Part shown: positions 8,362 through 15,166 of the stretch, piece after piece | How positions within the stretch are numbered: position 1 is the first letter of the stretch | How the letters are laid out: every line of letters begins with the position of its first letter | DNA from: Deltaproteobacteria bacterium | GTDB taxonomy: Bacteria; Myxococcota_A; UBA796; UBA2385 | Assembly (NCBI GenBank): GCA_016792625.1 | Contig: JAEUKK010000200.1 | Location: 1 to 37,833 of the forward strand | Reading direction: 5' to 3' | DNA: 37,833 nucleotides | Notes under the pieces: generated by a model | What the model was told of the DNA's origin: nothing | What the model saw: only the letters and a program-made list of their open reading frames with translations | Database searches by the model: none | Position numbers and translations under genes: made by a program

Positions 8362-9534
8362 TCAGCGCCAGGCCGTGAGGCCGAGGGTGAGGGTGGTCTG
8401 TTGTTCGGCGGCCGGCGCGCCCGGCGCGGCGGCGGTGGCCTGGTCGTCGTAGAACATCGGCCCGCCCGCGCGGTCGTGGCGGCCCTCGAGCCGCACCGAG
8501 AGTGAGGGGACGGGGCGGTGGTCGAGGGTCAGGGTGCCCGACGAGACCCAGGGCGCCGACCAGAAGATCGGCGCGGCGGACTGTTGGCCCCGCGCGGCAG
8601 GCTGCTCGGTGAACAGATCGGCCCGCCCGGCCACGACCAGCTTGGCGTGGGCCTCGACCCGCGCGGCCAGGGCCGCCGCCGCCCAGGTCGACCAGCCCAG
8701 CTCACCCTGCTCGCCGCCCACGTCCCCGTGGATGAGCACGGTCAGACGGGGGCTGAGCTGTTGGGTCAGGTGGGCGTCGAGCAGGTGCCGCCACGGCTGA
8801 CCCTCGGGGCCGCCCTCGGCGCGCTCGACGCCCCCGAAGTAGAGCACCGATAGGCTGCTGCCCTCGGCGCTGCGGACCGCTTGGGCCGAGACCGACGGCG
8901 TGTCATTGTTGTCCACCACGCTGTTCCAGCCGTTGGTCAACCACAGCACCCCCTCCCACTGGGGGGAGAGGGCGAGCGAGGCCCGCGCGCCGGTGTGGTA
9001 AAAGGGCAGCCCATAGAAGAGGTTGGAGCGCGACCAGGCCCAGTTGTCTTTGACCAACATCGCCTCGGGCCCGATCGGCGAGAGGTAGAGGCCCGCGCTG
9101 AGCGAGGCCCGGCCGGTCTGCACGCCGCCATAGGCCTGCTGCAAGGCCCGCCAGAGGGCCGCGTCGGTGCTGGGCGCGCCGCCGGCGCCGGGCAGCGCGG
9201 GCTCGGCGGCGGTGTAGGCGGCGGGCGTGGCCCCCGCCTGCAGGGTCAGGCGGCCGATGGGCGCGGCGGGGCCCGCGGCCGGGCGCGCCGCGAGGCCCTC
9301 GCCCCAGCGCAGGTCGAGCGCGGCCATCGACAAGGTGATGGTGCCCGGGCGGCTGTCGAAGCCGCGGGCGGCGGTGACCGGGGCCCCGCCAAGGTGGGCC
9401 TGGCTGTAGACCTCGACGGCGCCGCCGATGGTGGGTGTGGCCGCGTCTTCGGCGCGGGCGGGTGCGCTGAGCAGCGCGGCGGCGGTCAGGAGCGGGGCAG
9501 CGATGCGGTGCGGGGCAGCGGTGTCGTGGGGCAT
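8362..9534 (-). CDS. Outer-membrane beta-barrel protein (porin-like, BBP2 type) of the kdp operon
   Basis: 390-aa predicted outer-membrane barrel with a Sec signal ending ARA-ED, then alternating amphipathic strands. GLPFYHTGARASLALSP and LWLTNGWNSVVDNNDTPS resemble the OmpL-like/BBP2 porin family (PF07642), and the chain ends in an aromatic W followed by R. The start at 9534 is chosen over a GTG 15 nt upstream because AAGGAGG lies directly before it and the signal peptide begins there. It is the first gene of the kdp unit, 4 nt ahead of the 51-aa ORF. From memory, barrels of this family also accompany kdp genes in some Bacteroidota and Acidobacteria. The likely role is letting K+ (or a counter-ion) cross the outer membrane; this is inference from context. 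Confidence 0.8.
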   Translation of the reverse strand: MPHDTAAPHRIAAPLLTAAALLSAPARAEDAATPTIGGAVEVYSQAHLGGAPVTAARGFDSRPGTITLSMAALDLRWGEGLAARPAAGPAAPIGRLTLQAGATPAAYTAAEPALPGAGGAPSTDAALWRALQQAYGGVQTGRASLSAGLYLSPIGPEAMLVKDNWAWSRSNLFYGLPFYHTGARASLALSPQWEGVLWLTNGWNSVVDNNDTPSVSAQAVRSAEGSSLSVLYFGGVERAEGGPEGQPWRHLLDAHLTQQLSPRLTVLIHGDVGGEQGELGWSTWAAAALAARVEAHAKLVVAGRADLFTEQPAARGQQSAAPIFWSAPWVSSGTLTLDHRPVPSLSVRLEGRHDRAGGPMFYDDQATAAAPGAPAAEQQTTLTLGLTAWR

Positions 9535-9582
9535 GGGCCCTCCTTGCACCGCTGGGGTACCCGGGGGCCGCGCGCGCCGCGT

Positions 9583-9620
9583 CTCAAGCTCGGCGCCGGC
9601 GGTATCAAGAAAAGATCAAG
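9583..9620 (-). promoter_or_regulatory. Candidate KdpE operator: three helically phased CTTGA(T/G) half-sites
   Basis: Read on the minus strand, CTTGAT (9615-9620), CTTGAT (9604-9609) and CTTGAG (9583-9588) are offset by 11 and 21 bp, that is one and two helical turns. They lie in a local A/T-richer patch 49-86 bp before the porin ATG. OmpR-family regulators such as KdpE bind direct repeats with this phasing, and activators often compensate for a poor -35, which fits the absence of a clear -35/-10 pair here. This is a candidate site only; no binding data. Confidence 0.5.
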
Positions 9621-9675
9621 GTGCGCCTCGCGCGCGCCAGCCCGACCGGAGGGCCGCGGGCGCTCGCCGCCCGCG

Positions 9676-9705
9676 GGTCGCGCAGCGACCAAGGCGCGCA
9701 GCGCC
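9676..9705. repeat. Twin-hairpin intergenic repeat, copy A
   Basis: GGTCGCGCAGCGACC (9676-9690) is a perfect 6-bp stem with a GCA loop. After AA it is followed by GGCGCGCAGCGCC (9693-9705), a 5-bp stem with the same GCA loop. A GGGCGCCC palindrome follows about 37 nt later (9743-9750). The copy lies between the end of xdhB and the start of the porin-kdp unit. The same arrangement recurs at 17321-17348 and, inverted, at 23514-23541. It may terminate xdhB transcription or be a REP-type element. Confidence 0.6.
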
Positions 9706-9778
9706 GCGCCCGCAGGGGGGGCGACGGCGGCCTGGGCCGCCGGGGCGCCCAGAGGTATGGGGGTCAGCCGTCGCCGGC

Positions 9779-12103
9779 TTAGAGCAGGGGCCCGCCCCGG
9801 GCCGCGTCGACCGCGTCGAGCAGGGCCTCGCCGGTCGCGGGCAGGCGCAGCTGCACTTGCGCGCCGGGGTTGCCAAAAGCGGCCACAGCACGTCGCAGCG
9901 CGCTCACCACGGCCAGCGCGTGCATGAAGGGGGGCTCGCCCACGGCCTTGCTGCCCCCGACCACGCCGGGGTTCTCAGCGCCCTCGAGCAGGGCGACGTG
10001 CAGGGCCAGCGGCAGATCCCCCGCGGTGGGGATCTTGTAGGTGCTCGGCCCGGCGGTGAGCAGCCGCCCCGCGCCGTCCCAGCGCAGCTCTTCGGTGGTC
10101 AGCCAGCCGAGGCCCTGGGCGAAGGCGCCCTCGACCTGCCCCACGTCGATGGTGGGGACCAACGGGTTGCCCGCGTCGTGCAGGATGTCGACGCGCCGCA
10201 GCCGGTGCTCGCCGGTGAGGCCGCAGAGCTCGACCTCGGCGATGGCCGCGCCGTAGGCGTAGTAATAAAATGGCGTACCCTGGCCTTGATCGGCGTCGTA
10301 TGCGATGCCGGGGGTGGCGTAGTAGCCGGTGGCGGCGAGCGAGATGCGCTCCATCCAGGCTTTGCTGAAGAGGGTCTTGTGGGTCACCCGTGCCCCGGTC
10401 TCGGCGTCGTAGACACCGCCGCCACCATAGCGCACCCGCTCGACGGGGCAGCCCAACAGGGTCGCAGCCAGGGGGGTCAGGCGCGCGCGCAGGGTCTGGC
10501 AGGCGTCCTGCACCGCCGCCCCGTTGAGGTCGGTGCCGCTGCTCGCCGCCGTCGGGCTCGTGTTGGGCACCTTCTCGGTGCTCGTGCGCATCACCCGCAC
10601 CGCCGCCGGGTCGAGGCCGAGCTCATGCGCGAGCACCGCGGCGAGCTTGGTGTGCAGGCCCTGGCCCATCTCGGTGCCGCCGTGGTTGAGCTGGGCGCTG
10701 CCGTCGGTGTAGAGCAGCACCAGGGCCCCGGCTTGGTTCAGGAAGGACTTGGTGAAGCTGATTCCGAACTTGACCGGGTGCAGGGCCACGCCGCGCTTGC
10801 GGTGGGGGCTCTGGGCGTTGAAGGCCGCCGCCGCCGCGCAGCGCCCGGCGTAGTCGGCGTCGGCGGCGAGCTTGTCGATGATGGTGTGCAGGTGGTTGTT
10901 CTGCACCTGCTGGCCGTAGGGGGCCCGGTCGCGGCCCGGCCCGCCGTAGAGGTTGCGCCGCAGCAGGGCCAGGGGCTCAAAACCGTGCACTTCGGCGGCG
11001 TGGTCGAGCACCGCCTGCATCACCGCCACGCCTTGGGGGCCACCAAAGCCGCGAAAGGCTGTGTTGGATGGGAGGTTGGTTCTGCAGACCTGCCCCACAA
11101 ATCGCAACGCGGGCACAAAACACGCGTTGTCGATGTGGAAAAGCGCCCGGTCCATCACCGCGCCGGAGAGGTCGAGGGTGGCGCCGCCGTCGCTCCACAG
11201 CTCGACCTCGAGGCCCAAGAGGTCGCCCTCGGCGGAGAAGCCCGCCCGGTAGCGCGCCCAGAAGGGGTGGCGCTTGCCGGTCTGGCGCATGTCTTCGCCG
11301 CGGCGCAGCCGCATGCGCACGGGGCGGCCGGTCGCCCAGGCCCCGAGCGCGGCGAGGCAGGCCGTACCGCTGGCCTGGGACTCTTTGCCGCCAAAACCGC
11401 CGCCGAGGCGGGGCACCTCGCAGCTGACCATGGCGCTCGGCAGACCGAGCACGCCGGCCACCTCGCGCTGCACCTCGCTGGGGTGCTGGGTGCTAGACAA
11501 GACCCGGAAGCTACCGCTCTCTTCGAGCAGCACCAGGGCGGCTTGGGTCTCGAGGTAGAAGTGGTCTTGGCCGCCGGTGGCCAGGCTGCCCTCGACCCGC
11601 AGGGGGGCCTCGTCGATGGCCGCGCCGGGCGCCCCGCGGCAGATGGTGTGCGGGGCGGTGAGGAAGCTGCCCGCGTCAAGGGCCTCGGCGATGCTGAGGA
11701 TGGCGGGCAGCGGGTCAATCTCGGCTACGACGAGGGCAGCGGCGGCGTCTGCGGCCTCGAGGCTGGTGGCCAAGATAAGCGCGAAGGGCTGGCCGACGAA
11801 GGAGAGGAGGTCGGCGGCGAGCACGGGCTCGTCCTGCACCACGGGGCCGATGGCGTTGTGGCCAGGGATATCGGCGGCGGTCAGCACCCGGATGACCCCA
11901 GGCGTCGCGCGGGCCGCGCGCAGGTCGAGGGCCCGCAGCCGACCATGGGCGAGGGGGCTGGTGACCGCGCGGGCGATGAGGCAGCCGGGCGGGTCGGGCA
12001 GATCATCGACGTAGAGCGCGCTGCCGCGCACGTGCAGGTGCGCGCTCTCGTGCGGGGCCGGCTGGTGCAGGGGGTCGGCGGCGGGGGTGCGCGGCGCGTT
12101 CAT
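9779..12103 (-). CDS. xdhB: Xanthine dehydrogenase large subunit (molybdopterin-binding)
   Basis: 774-aa molybdenum hydroxylase subunit, the size of split bacterial XdhB, which with XdhA oxidises hypoxanthine/xanthine to urate in the cytoplasm. Motifs: GGGFGGKE with Glu about 241 and NTAFRGFGGPQ with Arg about 351, matching the purine-binding Glu802/Arg880 of bovine xanthine oxidoreductase; GGTEMGQGLHTK; NTSPTAASSGTDLNGAAV; and SKAVGEPPFM with the catalytic Glu about 723. Keeping both purine-contacting residues favours xanthine over aldehyde or CO as substrate. The ATG at 12103 has CCCGGAGCCCGCCC before it and overlaps the xdhA stop by 4 nt. No XdhC maturation factor is visible in the window, so the cofactor sulfuration gene must be elsewhere. 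Confidence 0.92.
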   Translation of the reverse strand: MNAPRTPAADPLHQPAPHESAHLHVRGSALYVDDLPDPPGCLIARAVTSPLAHGRLRALDLRAARATPGVIRVLTAADIPGHNAIGPVVQDEPVLAADLLSFVGQPFALILATSLEAADAAAALVVAEIDPLPAILSIAEALDAGSFLTAPHTICRGAPGAAIDEAPLRVEGSLATGGQDHFYLETQAALVLLEESGSFRVLSSTQHPSEVQREVAGVLGLPSAMVSCEVPRLGGGFGGKESQASGTACLAALGAWATGRPVRMRLRRGEDMRQTGKRHPFWARYRAGFSAEGDLLGLEVELWSDGGATLDLSGAVMDRALFHIDNACFVPALRFVGQVCRTNLPSNTAFRGFGGPQGVAVMQAVLDHAAEVHGFEPLALLRRNLYGGPGRDRAPYGQQVQNNHLHTIIDKLAADADYAGRCAAAAAFNAQSPHRKRGVALHPVKFGISFTKSFLNQAGALVLLYTDGSAQLNHGGTEMGQGLHTKLAAVLAHELGLDPAAVRVMRTSTEKVPNTSPTAASSGTDLNGAAVQDACQTLRARLTPLAATLLGCPVERVRYGGGGVYDAETGARVTHKTLFSKAWMERISLAATGYYATPGIAYDADQGQGTPFYYYAYGAAIAEVELCGLTGEHRLRRVDILHDAGNPLVPTIDVGQVEGAFAQGLGWLTTEELRWDGAGRLLTAGPSTYKIPTAGDLPLALHVALLEGAENPGVVGGSKAVGEPPFMHALAVVSALRRAVAAFGNPGAQVQLRLPATGEALLDAVDAARGGPLL

Positions 12104-13620
12104 GGGCGGGCTCCGGGGGCGGCGTCGAGGGCCAGCGTGCCGGTGTGGCGGAGGTCGAGCGCGGCGGCGCCGGCCCGCAGGCCGTCTTTCTGGCGCTCGA
12201 GCAAAAAGCCGAGCAGCAGGTTCTTGGCGACCCGCATGCGGTAGCTGGCGCTGCCCCGGTGGTCAGAGAGGGGCCGCAGCTCGGCCTCGAGGGCCGCGGC
12301 GGCCGCGCGCACCGAGGATTCGTCGAAGGTGGCGCCGACGAGGGCATCTTCAGCGCCCCGCGCGCGCAGGGGGCGCGGCCCCATGCCCCCATAGGCGAGG
12401 CGGGCGCGCTCGACCCGCCCGCTGGCGTCGAGCTCGAGGTGGAAGGCCGCGGCGACGGTAGAGATGTCGAGCTCGCGGCGGCGGCTGAGCTTGAATGCCG
12501 CTTGGTGCGCCCGCGGACCCGGAAGGGGGACGCGGATATGGGTCAGCAGCTCGTCGGGTGTAAGGGCGGTGCTGCGGTAGCCCGTCCAGAAATCATCGGC
12601 GGGGATGCTGCGGGTGCCGCTGACCCGTGCGGCGACCAGCTCGGCGCCCAGAGCGAGCATCACCGGGGCCAGATCGCCGATCGGCGAGGCGGTGCAGAGG
12701 TTGCCCCCGATCGTGCCGCGGCTCTTGATCGCCCGCGCGCCGAAGTAGCGCAGCATGCGGTGCAGCGCGGGGATGCTGTGCTCGGTGGCATCTTCGAGGT
12801 CGGCGAGGCGCGTGGTGGCCCCGACCACGAGCGTCTGGCCCTCGACCCAGGCCCCGCGCAGCGCAGCGATGGCCTCGAGCGAGAGCAGGGCCGGCCAGCG
12901 GCGGCCCTTCAAGGTGACCTCGAGCCCCAGATCGGTGGCCCCGGCGACCACCCGGGCCGCGGGATCGGCGGCGCGCAGGGCCAGGGCCTCGTCGAGGGTG
13001 GCCGGCTGGTCGAAGCGCTCGCCGTCGCGCACCACGTGCAGGGCGGCGGCGGGCGCCGGGCTGCACAAGGCGGCGGCGAAGCGGTCGGCGGGGCGGGAGC
13101 CGGCCACCGCGTCGAGGGCCTCACGAATGGGCCGGTAGCCGGTGCAGCGGCAGAGGTTGCCGGCGAGCTGGTCTTCGCGGCGCCAGCCCGGGGCGGCGAG
13201 GGTCGGGCGGTAGGTGGCCTCAACTAGGCTCATCACGAAGCCGGGGGTGCAATAGCCGCACTGGCTGCCCAGGGCGGCGACCATGGCCGCCTGGGCGGGG
13301 TGGGCAGCTTCGCCGGCCTGGGTGAGGCCCTCGACGGTGAGCACCGCGCGGCCGTGCAGGCTGCCCAACAGCAGGATGCAGCTGTTGGTCGCGCGGAAGA
13401 TCGGCCCCTCGGCGCTGTTGTCGGCGATGGCCACCGCGCAGGCGCCGCAGTCACCCTCGGCGCAGCCCTCTTTGCTGCCCGTGCGGCCGGTGGCGCGCAG
13501 GTACGAGAGCAGCGTGGTGGTGGGCGCCCAGCTCTGGGGGCGCTCAAGCTCGCCGTTCAGGGTGAAGCAGAGCGCGTCGGCGCTCAGCGATGGGGGCGCA
13601 GCGGCGGTCGGGGTCGTCAT
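12100..13620 (-). CDS. xdhA: Xanthine dehydrogenase small subunit (2Fe-2S and FAD)
   Basis: 506-aa electron-transfer subunit. The N-terminal plant-type 2Fe-2S domain has Cys 53, 58, 61 and 81 (KEGCAEGDCGACAV...NSC). The second, helical 2Fe-2S domain has Cys 121/124 (SQCGYCTPGFVMSL) and 157/159 (AGNLCRCTGYRPI). A CO-dehydrogenase-type FAD domain follows from about residue 200 (VAGATDLGLEVTLK, GTIGGNLCTASPIGDLAPVMLALGA split over two loops) and then the C-terminal FAD domain. Electrons pass from the Mo centre in XdhB through both clusters to FAD and then NAD+. The start has CTGGAGCCCGCCGC ahead of it. A 64-nt gap to the mazG-like gene contains a candidate -10 box, so xdhAB may have its own promoter. 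Confidence 0.93.
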   Translation of the reverse strand: MTTPTAAAPPSLSADALCFTLNGELERPQSWAPTTTLLSYLRATGRTGSKEGCAEGDCGACAVAIADNSAEGPIFRATNSCILLLGSLHGRAVLTVEGLTQAGEAAHPAQAAMVAALGSQCGYCTPGFVMSLVEATYRPTLAAPGWRREDQLAGNLCRCTGYRPIREALDAVAGSRPADRFAAALCSPAPAAALHVVRDGERFDQPATLDEALALRAADPAARVVAGATDLGLEVTLKGRRWPALLSLEAIAALRGAWVEGQTLVVGATTRLADLEDATEHSIPALHRMLRYFGARAIKSRGTIGGNLCTASPIGDLAPVMLALGAELVAARVSGTRSIPADDFWTGYRSTALTPDELLTHIRVPLPGPRAHQAAFKLSRRRELDISTVAAAFHLELDASGRVERARLAYGGMGPRPLRARGAEDALVGATFDESSVRAAAAALEAELRPLSDHRGSASYRMRVAKNLLLGFLLERQKDGLRAGAAALDLRHTGTLALDAAPGARP

Positions 13621-13640
13621 GCGGCGGGCTCCAGGGTCGG

Positions 13641-13646
13641 GGTCTA
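13641..13646 (-). promoter_or_regulatory. Candidate -10 element (TAGACC) upstream of xdhA
   Basis: TAGACC, in the context GGTTAGACC, lies 20 nt before the xdhA ATG and belongs to the recurring TAGNC motif of this window. No convincing -35 is visible. Confidence 0.35.
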
Positions 13647-13684
13647 ACCGCGCCCGCCGGCCCGGGGACGCCGCGCCTCTGCCA

Positions 13685-14038
13685 TCAGGGGGTGGGCCAG
13701 ACCCGGGTCTGGTTCAGCGTGTTCTTTTCGACAAAGGCGGCCTGTAGGTCAATGTCGGCGCGGTTCGCCACCGCGAGCAGGTAGTTGAGCACGTCGACCA
13801 GCTCATGGCCCAGCGCGGCCTGGCGCGCGGCGCGGCCCTCGGGCGGGGCGGCCTGCCAGCGGCGGGCGGCCTCGTAGACCTCGCCGAGCTCTTCGCCCAT
13901 GTGCAGCAGGCAGGTGCGCATATCTTCGCGGTCCCAGCCTTGGCGCCCTTCGAGCGCGAGGATGAAGGCCTGCAGCGCGGGGAGGTCGCCGGGGGCCTGC
14001 AGGTGAACCAGGGGGCGTGCGGTGGGGTTCTCGCTCAT
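13685..14038 (-). CDS. MazG-like nucleotide pyrophosphohydrolase
   Basis: 117-aa small all-alpha NTP-PPase of the MazG/dUTPase-like superfamily. The Mg2+-binding pattern EExxE ... ExxD is present as GEELGEVYEAAR and, about 25 residues later, HELVDVLNYLLAVANRADID. Such proteins hydrolyse non-canonical or excess NTPs to NMP and PPi. The size fits a single MazG domain. The ATG is preceded by GAGGCCCC and overlaps the stop of the UbiA-like gene by 4 nt, so both are coupled. Substrate cannot be told from sequence. Its place before xdhAB may hint at nucleotide or purine salvage, but that is speculation. Confidence 0.8.
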   Translation of the reverse strand: MSENPTARPLVHLQAPGDLPALQAFILALEGRQGWDREDMRTCLLHMGEELGEVYEAARRWQAAPPEGRAARQAALGHELVDVLNYLLAVANRADIDLQAAFVEKNTLNQTRVWPTP

Positions 14039-15024
14039 GGGGCCTCAAGCTCGGGGATGGTGGGCGCCCAGGCCGTCCCCCGGCCGGCGAGGGCCCGGCC
14101 GTGCAGGTCGTCCCACAGGTAGTCGATCAGCGCGCAGCCGAGGCAGATCAGGCAGAGGCGGCCGAGCCGGCGCAGGTAGAGCAGGGCGCGTCCGGGGCCG
14201 GCGCTCGGGTCGCCGGGGGCTGCGGCCCCCTGCCAGGCCCGCAGGGGCGCGTCGGCCCAGGGCAACATGGCCGCGCCCAGCAGCACGAGACGGGGGAAAA
14301 GGCCCAACAGCGCGCCAATCACGACGGGGAGCACCGCGAGGGCCAAGCAGAGCCGGGCCGCGCGCAGGGCCGCGCGGGCGCCGTGGGTGGCGGCCAGGGT
14401 GCGGTCACCCCGGGCGGCGTCGGCGGGGCCTTGCCAGACCATCGCGGCGAAGCTGAGGCTGGCCATGGTCAGCGCGCAGCCGAGCAGCGCCAGGGGCAGG
14501 CGGGGGTCGTCGGGGCGGCCGACGAGCAGGTAGCCGGCCAGCGGGGTGAGACCGCCGTAGCCGACGGCGTTGGTGAGGGGGCCGGCGAGGGGGTGGCCCT
14601 TCCAGGCCGCGGCGGGGTGGGAGTAGGCCACGGCCAGGGCGGCGCAGCCCAGCGCGCAGAGGGCGGGCCCGGGCCCCGCCGGGGCGGCGAGCAGGGGGCA
14701 GGCGAGCAGGGCGAGGGCGGAGAGCGGGCCGGCGGCGGCGGGCGGCGGATCGGGCGGCCCGCCGAAGAGCACCGGGCCGTCGTCTTGGTCGCGGACCGCG
14801 TTGAGCCATAGCGCGCCGGCGTGCAGGGCTGTCCAGGCGAGAATGAGCTGCAGCAGGCCAATCACGCCGGTCAGCGGGGCGGCGAGCGTCCAGTGGCCGA
14901 GGCCCCAGCCAAAAAGTAGCAGCCCGATGAGCGGCGGCCACATGCGCGGGCGGGCGAGGCGGAGCAGCCGAAGGGCGACGGGCGCGGCCGCGGTCGGGAC
15001 GGACGGGGCGGTCGGGGTGCGCAT
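14035..15024 (-). CDS. UbiA-family polyprenyltransferase
   Basis: 329-aa integral membrane protein with about eight or nine hydrophobic helices and the UbiA-type motif LNAVRDQDDGP (a variant of NxxxDxxxD) between early helices. A second Asp-containing loop reads QGPADAARGDRTLAATHG. The family attaches prenyl chains to aromatic or other acceptors (quinones, hemes, lipids), so the substrate is uncertain. ATG at 15024 is chosen because the first helix follows it and GGAG lies about 12 nt upstream; the open frame beyond it has no membrane or domain character. An Ala/Pro-rich stretch of about 15 residues precedes the first helix. Coupled by 4-nt overlap to the MazG-like gene downstream. Confidence 0.8.
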   Translation of the reverse strand: MRTPTAPSVPTAAAPVALRLLRLARPRMWPPLIGLLLFGWGLGHWTLAAPLTGVIGLLQLILAWTALHAGALWLNAVRDQDDGPVLFGGPPDPPPAAAGPLSALALLACPLLAAPAGPGPALCALGCAALAVAYSHPAAAWKGHPLAGPLTNAVGYGGLTPLAGYLLVGRPDDPRLPLALLGCALTMASLSFAAMVWQGPADAARGDRTLAATHGARAALRAARLCLALAVLPVVIGALLGLFPRLVLLGAAMLPWADAPLRAWQGAAAPGDPSAGPGRALLYLRRLGRLCLICLGCALIDYLWDDLHGRALAGRGTAWAPTIPELEAP

Positions 15025-15049
15025 CCGGCGGCAGCTCCAACGGGCGGGT

Positions 15050-15055
15050 CGGCTA
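15050..15055 (-). promoter_or_regulatory. Candidate -10 element (TAGCCG) upstream of the UbiA-like gene
   Basis: TAGCCG in the context CGATAGCCG lies 25 nt before the ATG of the UbiA-like gene, in the divergent gap shared with the Omp85 gene. It is a member of the recurring TAGNC motif; no clear -35 seen. Confidence 0.35.
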
Positions 15056-15127
15056 TCGCGGGGGCGCGCGCCGCGGCGCCGGTCGTGTGGGGGCCGGCCG
15101 GCCCGGTGCGGCCCCGCCTGCAGCGGA

Positions 15128-15133
15128 TAGGCT
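15128..15133 (+). promoter_or_regulatory. Candidate -10 element (TAGGCT) upstream of the Omp85-like gene
   Basis: TAGGCT in the context GGATAGGCT lies 33 nt before the Omp85 ATG. It fits a TANNNT -10 box and the TAGNC motif seen at several other genes. The -35 is not obvious. Confidence 0.4.
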
Positions 15134-15166
15134 CGGGGTCCCCGTCGTCGAGGTCTGCGCCGCAGC

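Noticed and set aside
8107..9560. A c-di-AMP (ydaO-type) riboswitch controlling kdp
   Set aside because: The region is coding nearly throughout and the short leader before the barrel gene shows no riboswitch-like conserved core.
9428..12244. 938-codon plus-strand ORF opposite xdhB
   Set aside because: Antisense shadow with Gly/Ala/Arg composition; xdhB motifs (GGGFGGKE, FRGFGG, GEPP) lie on the minus strand.
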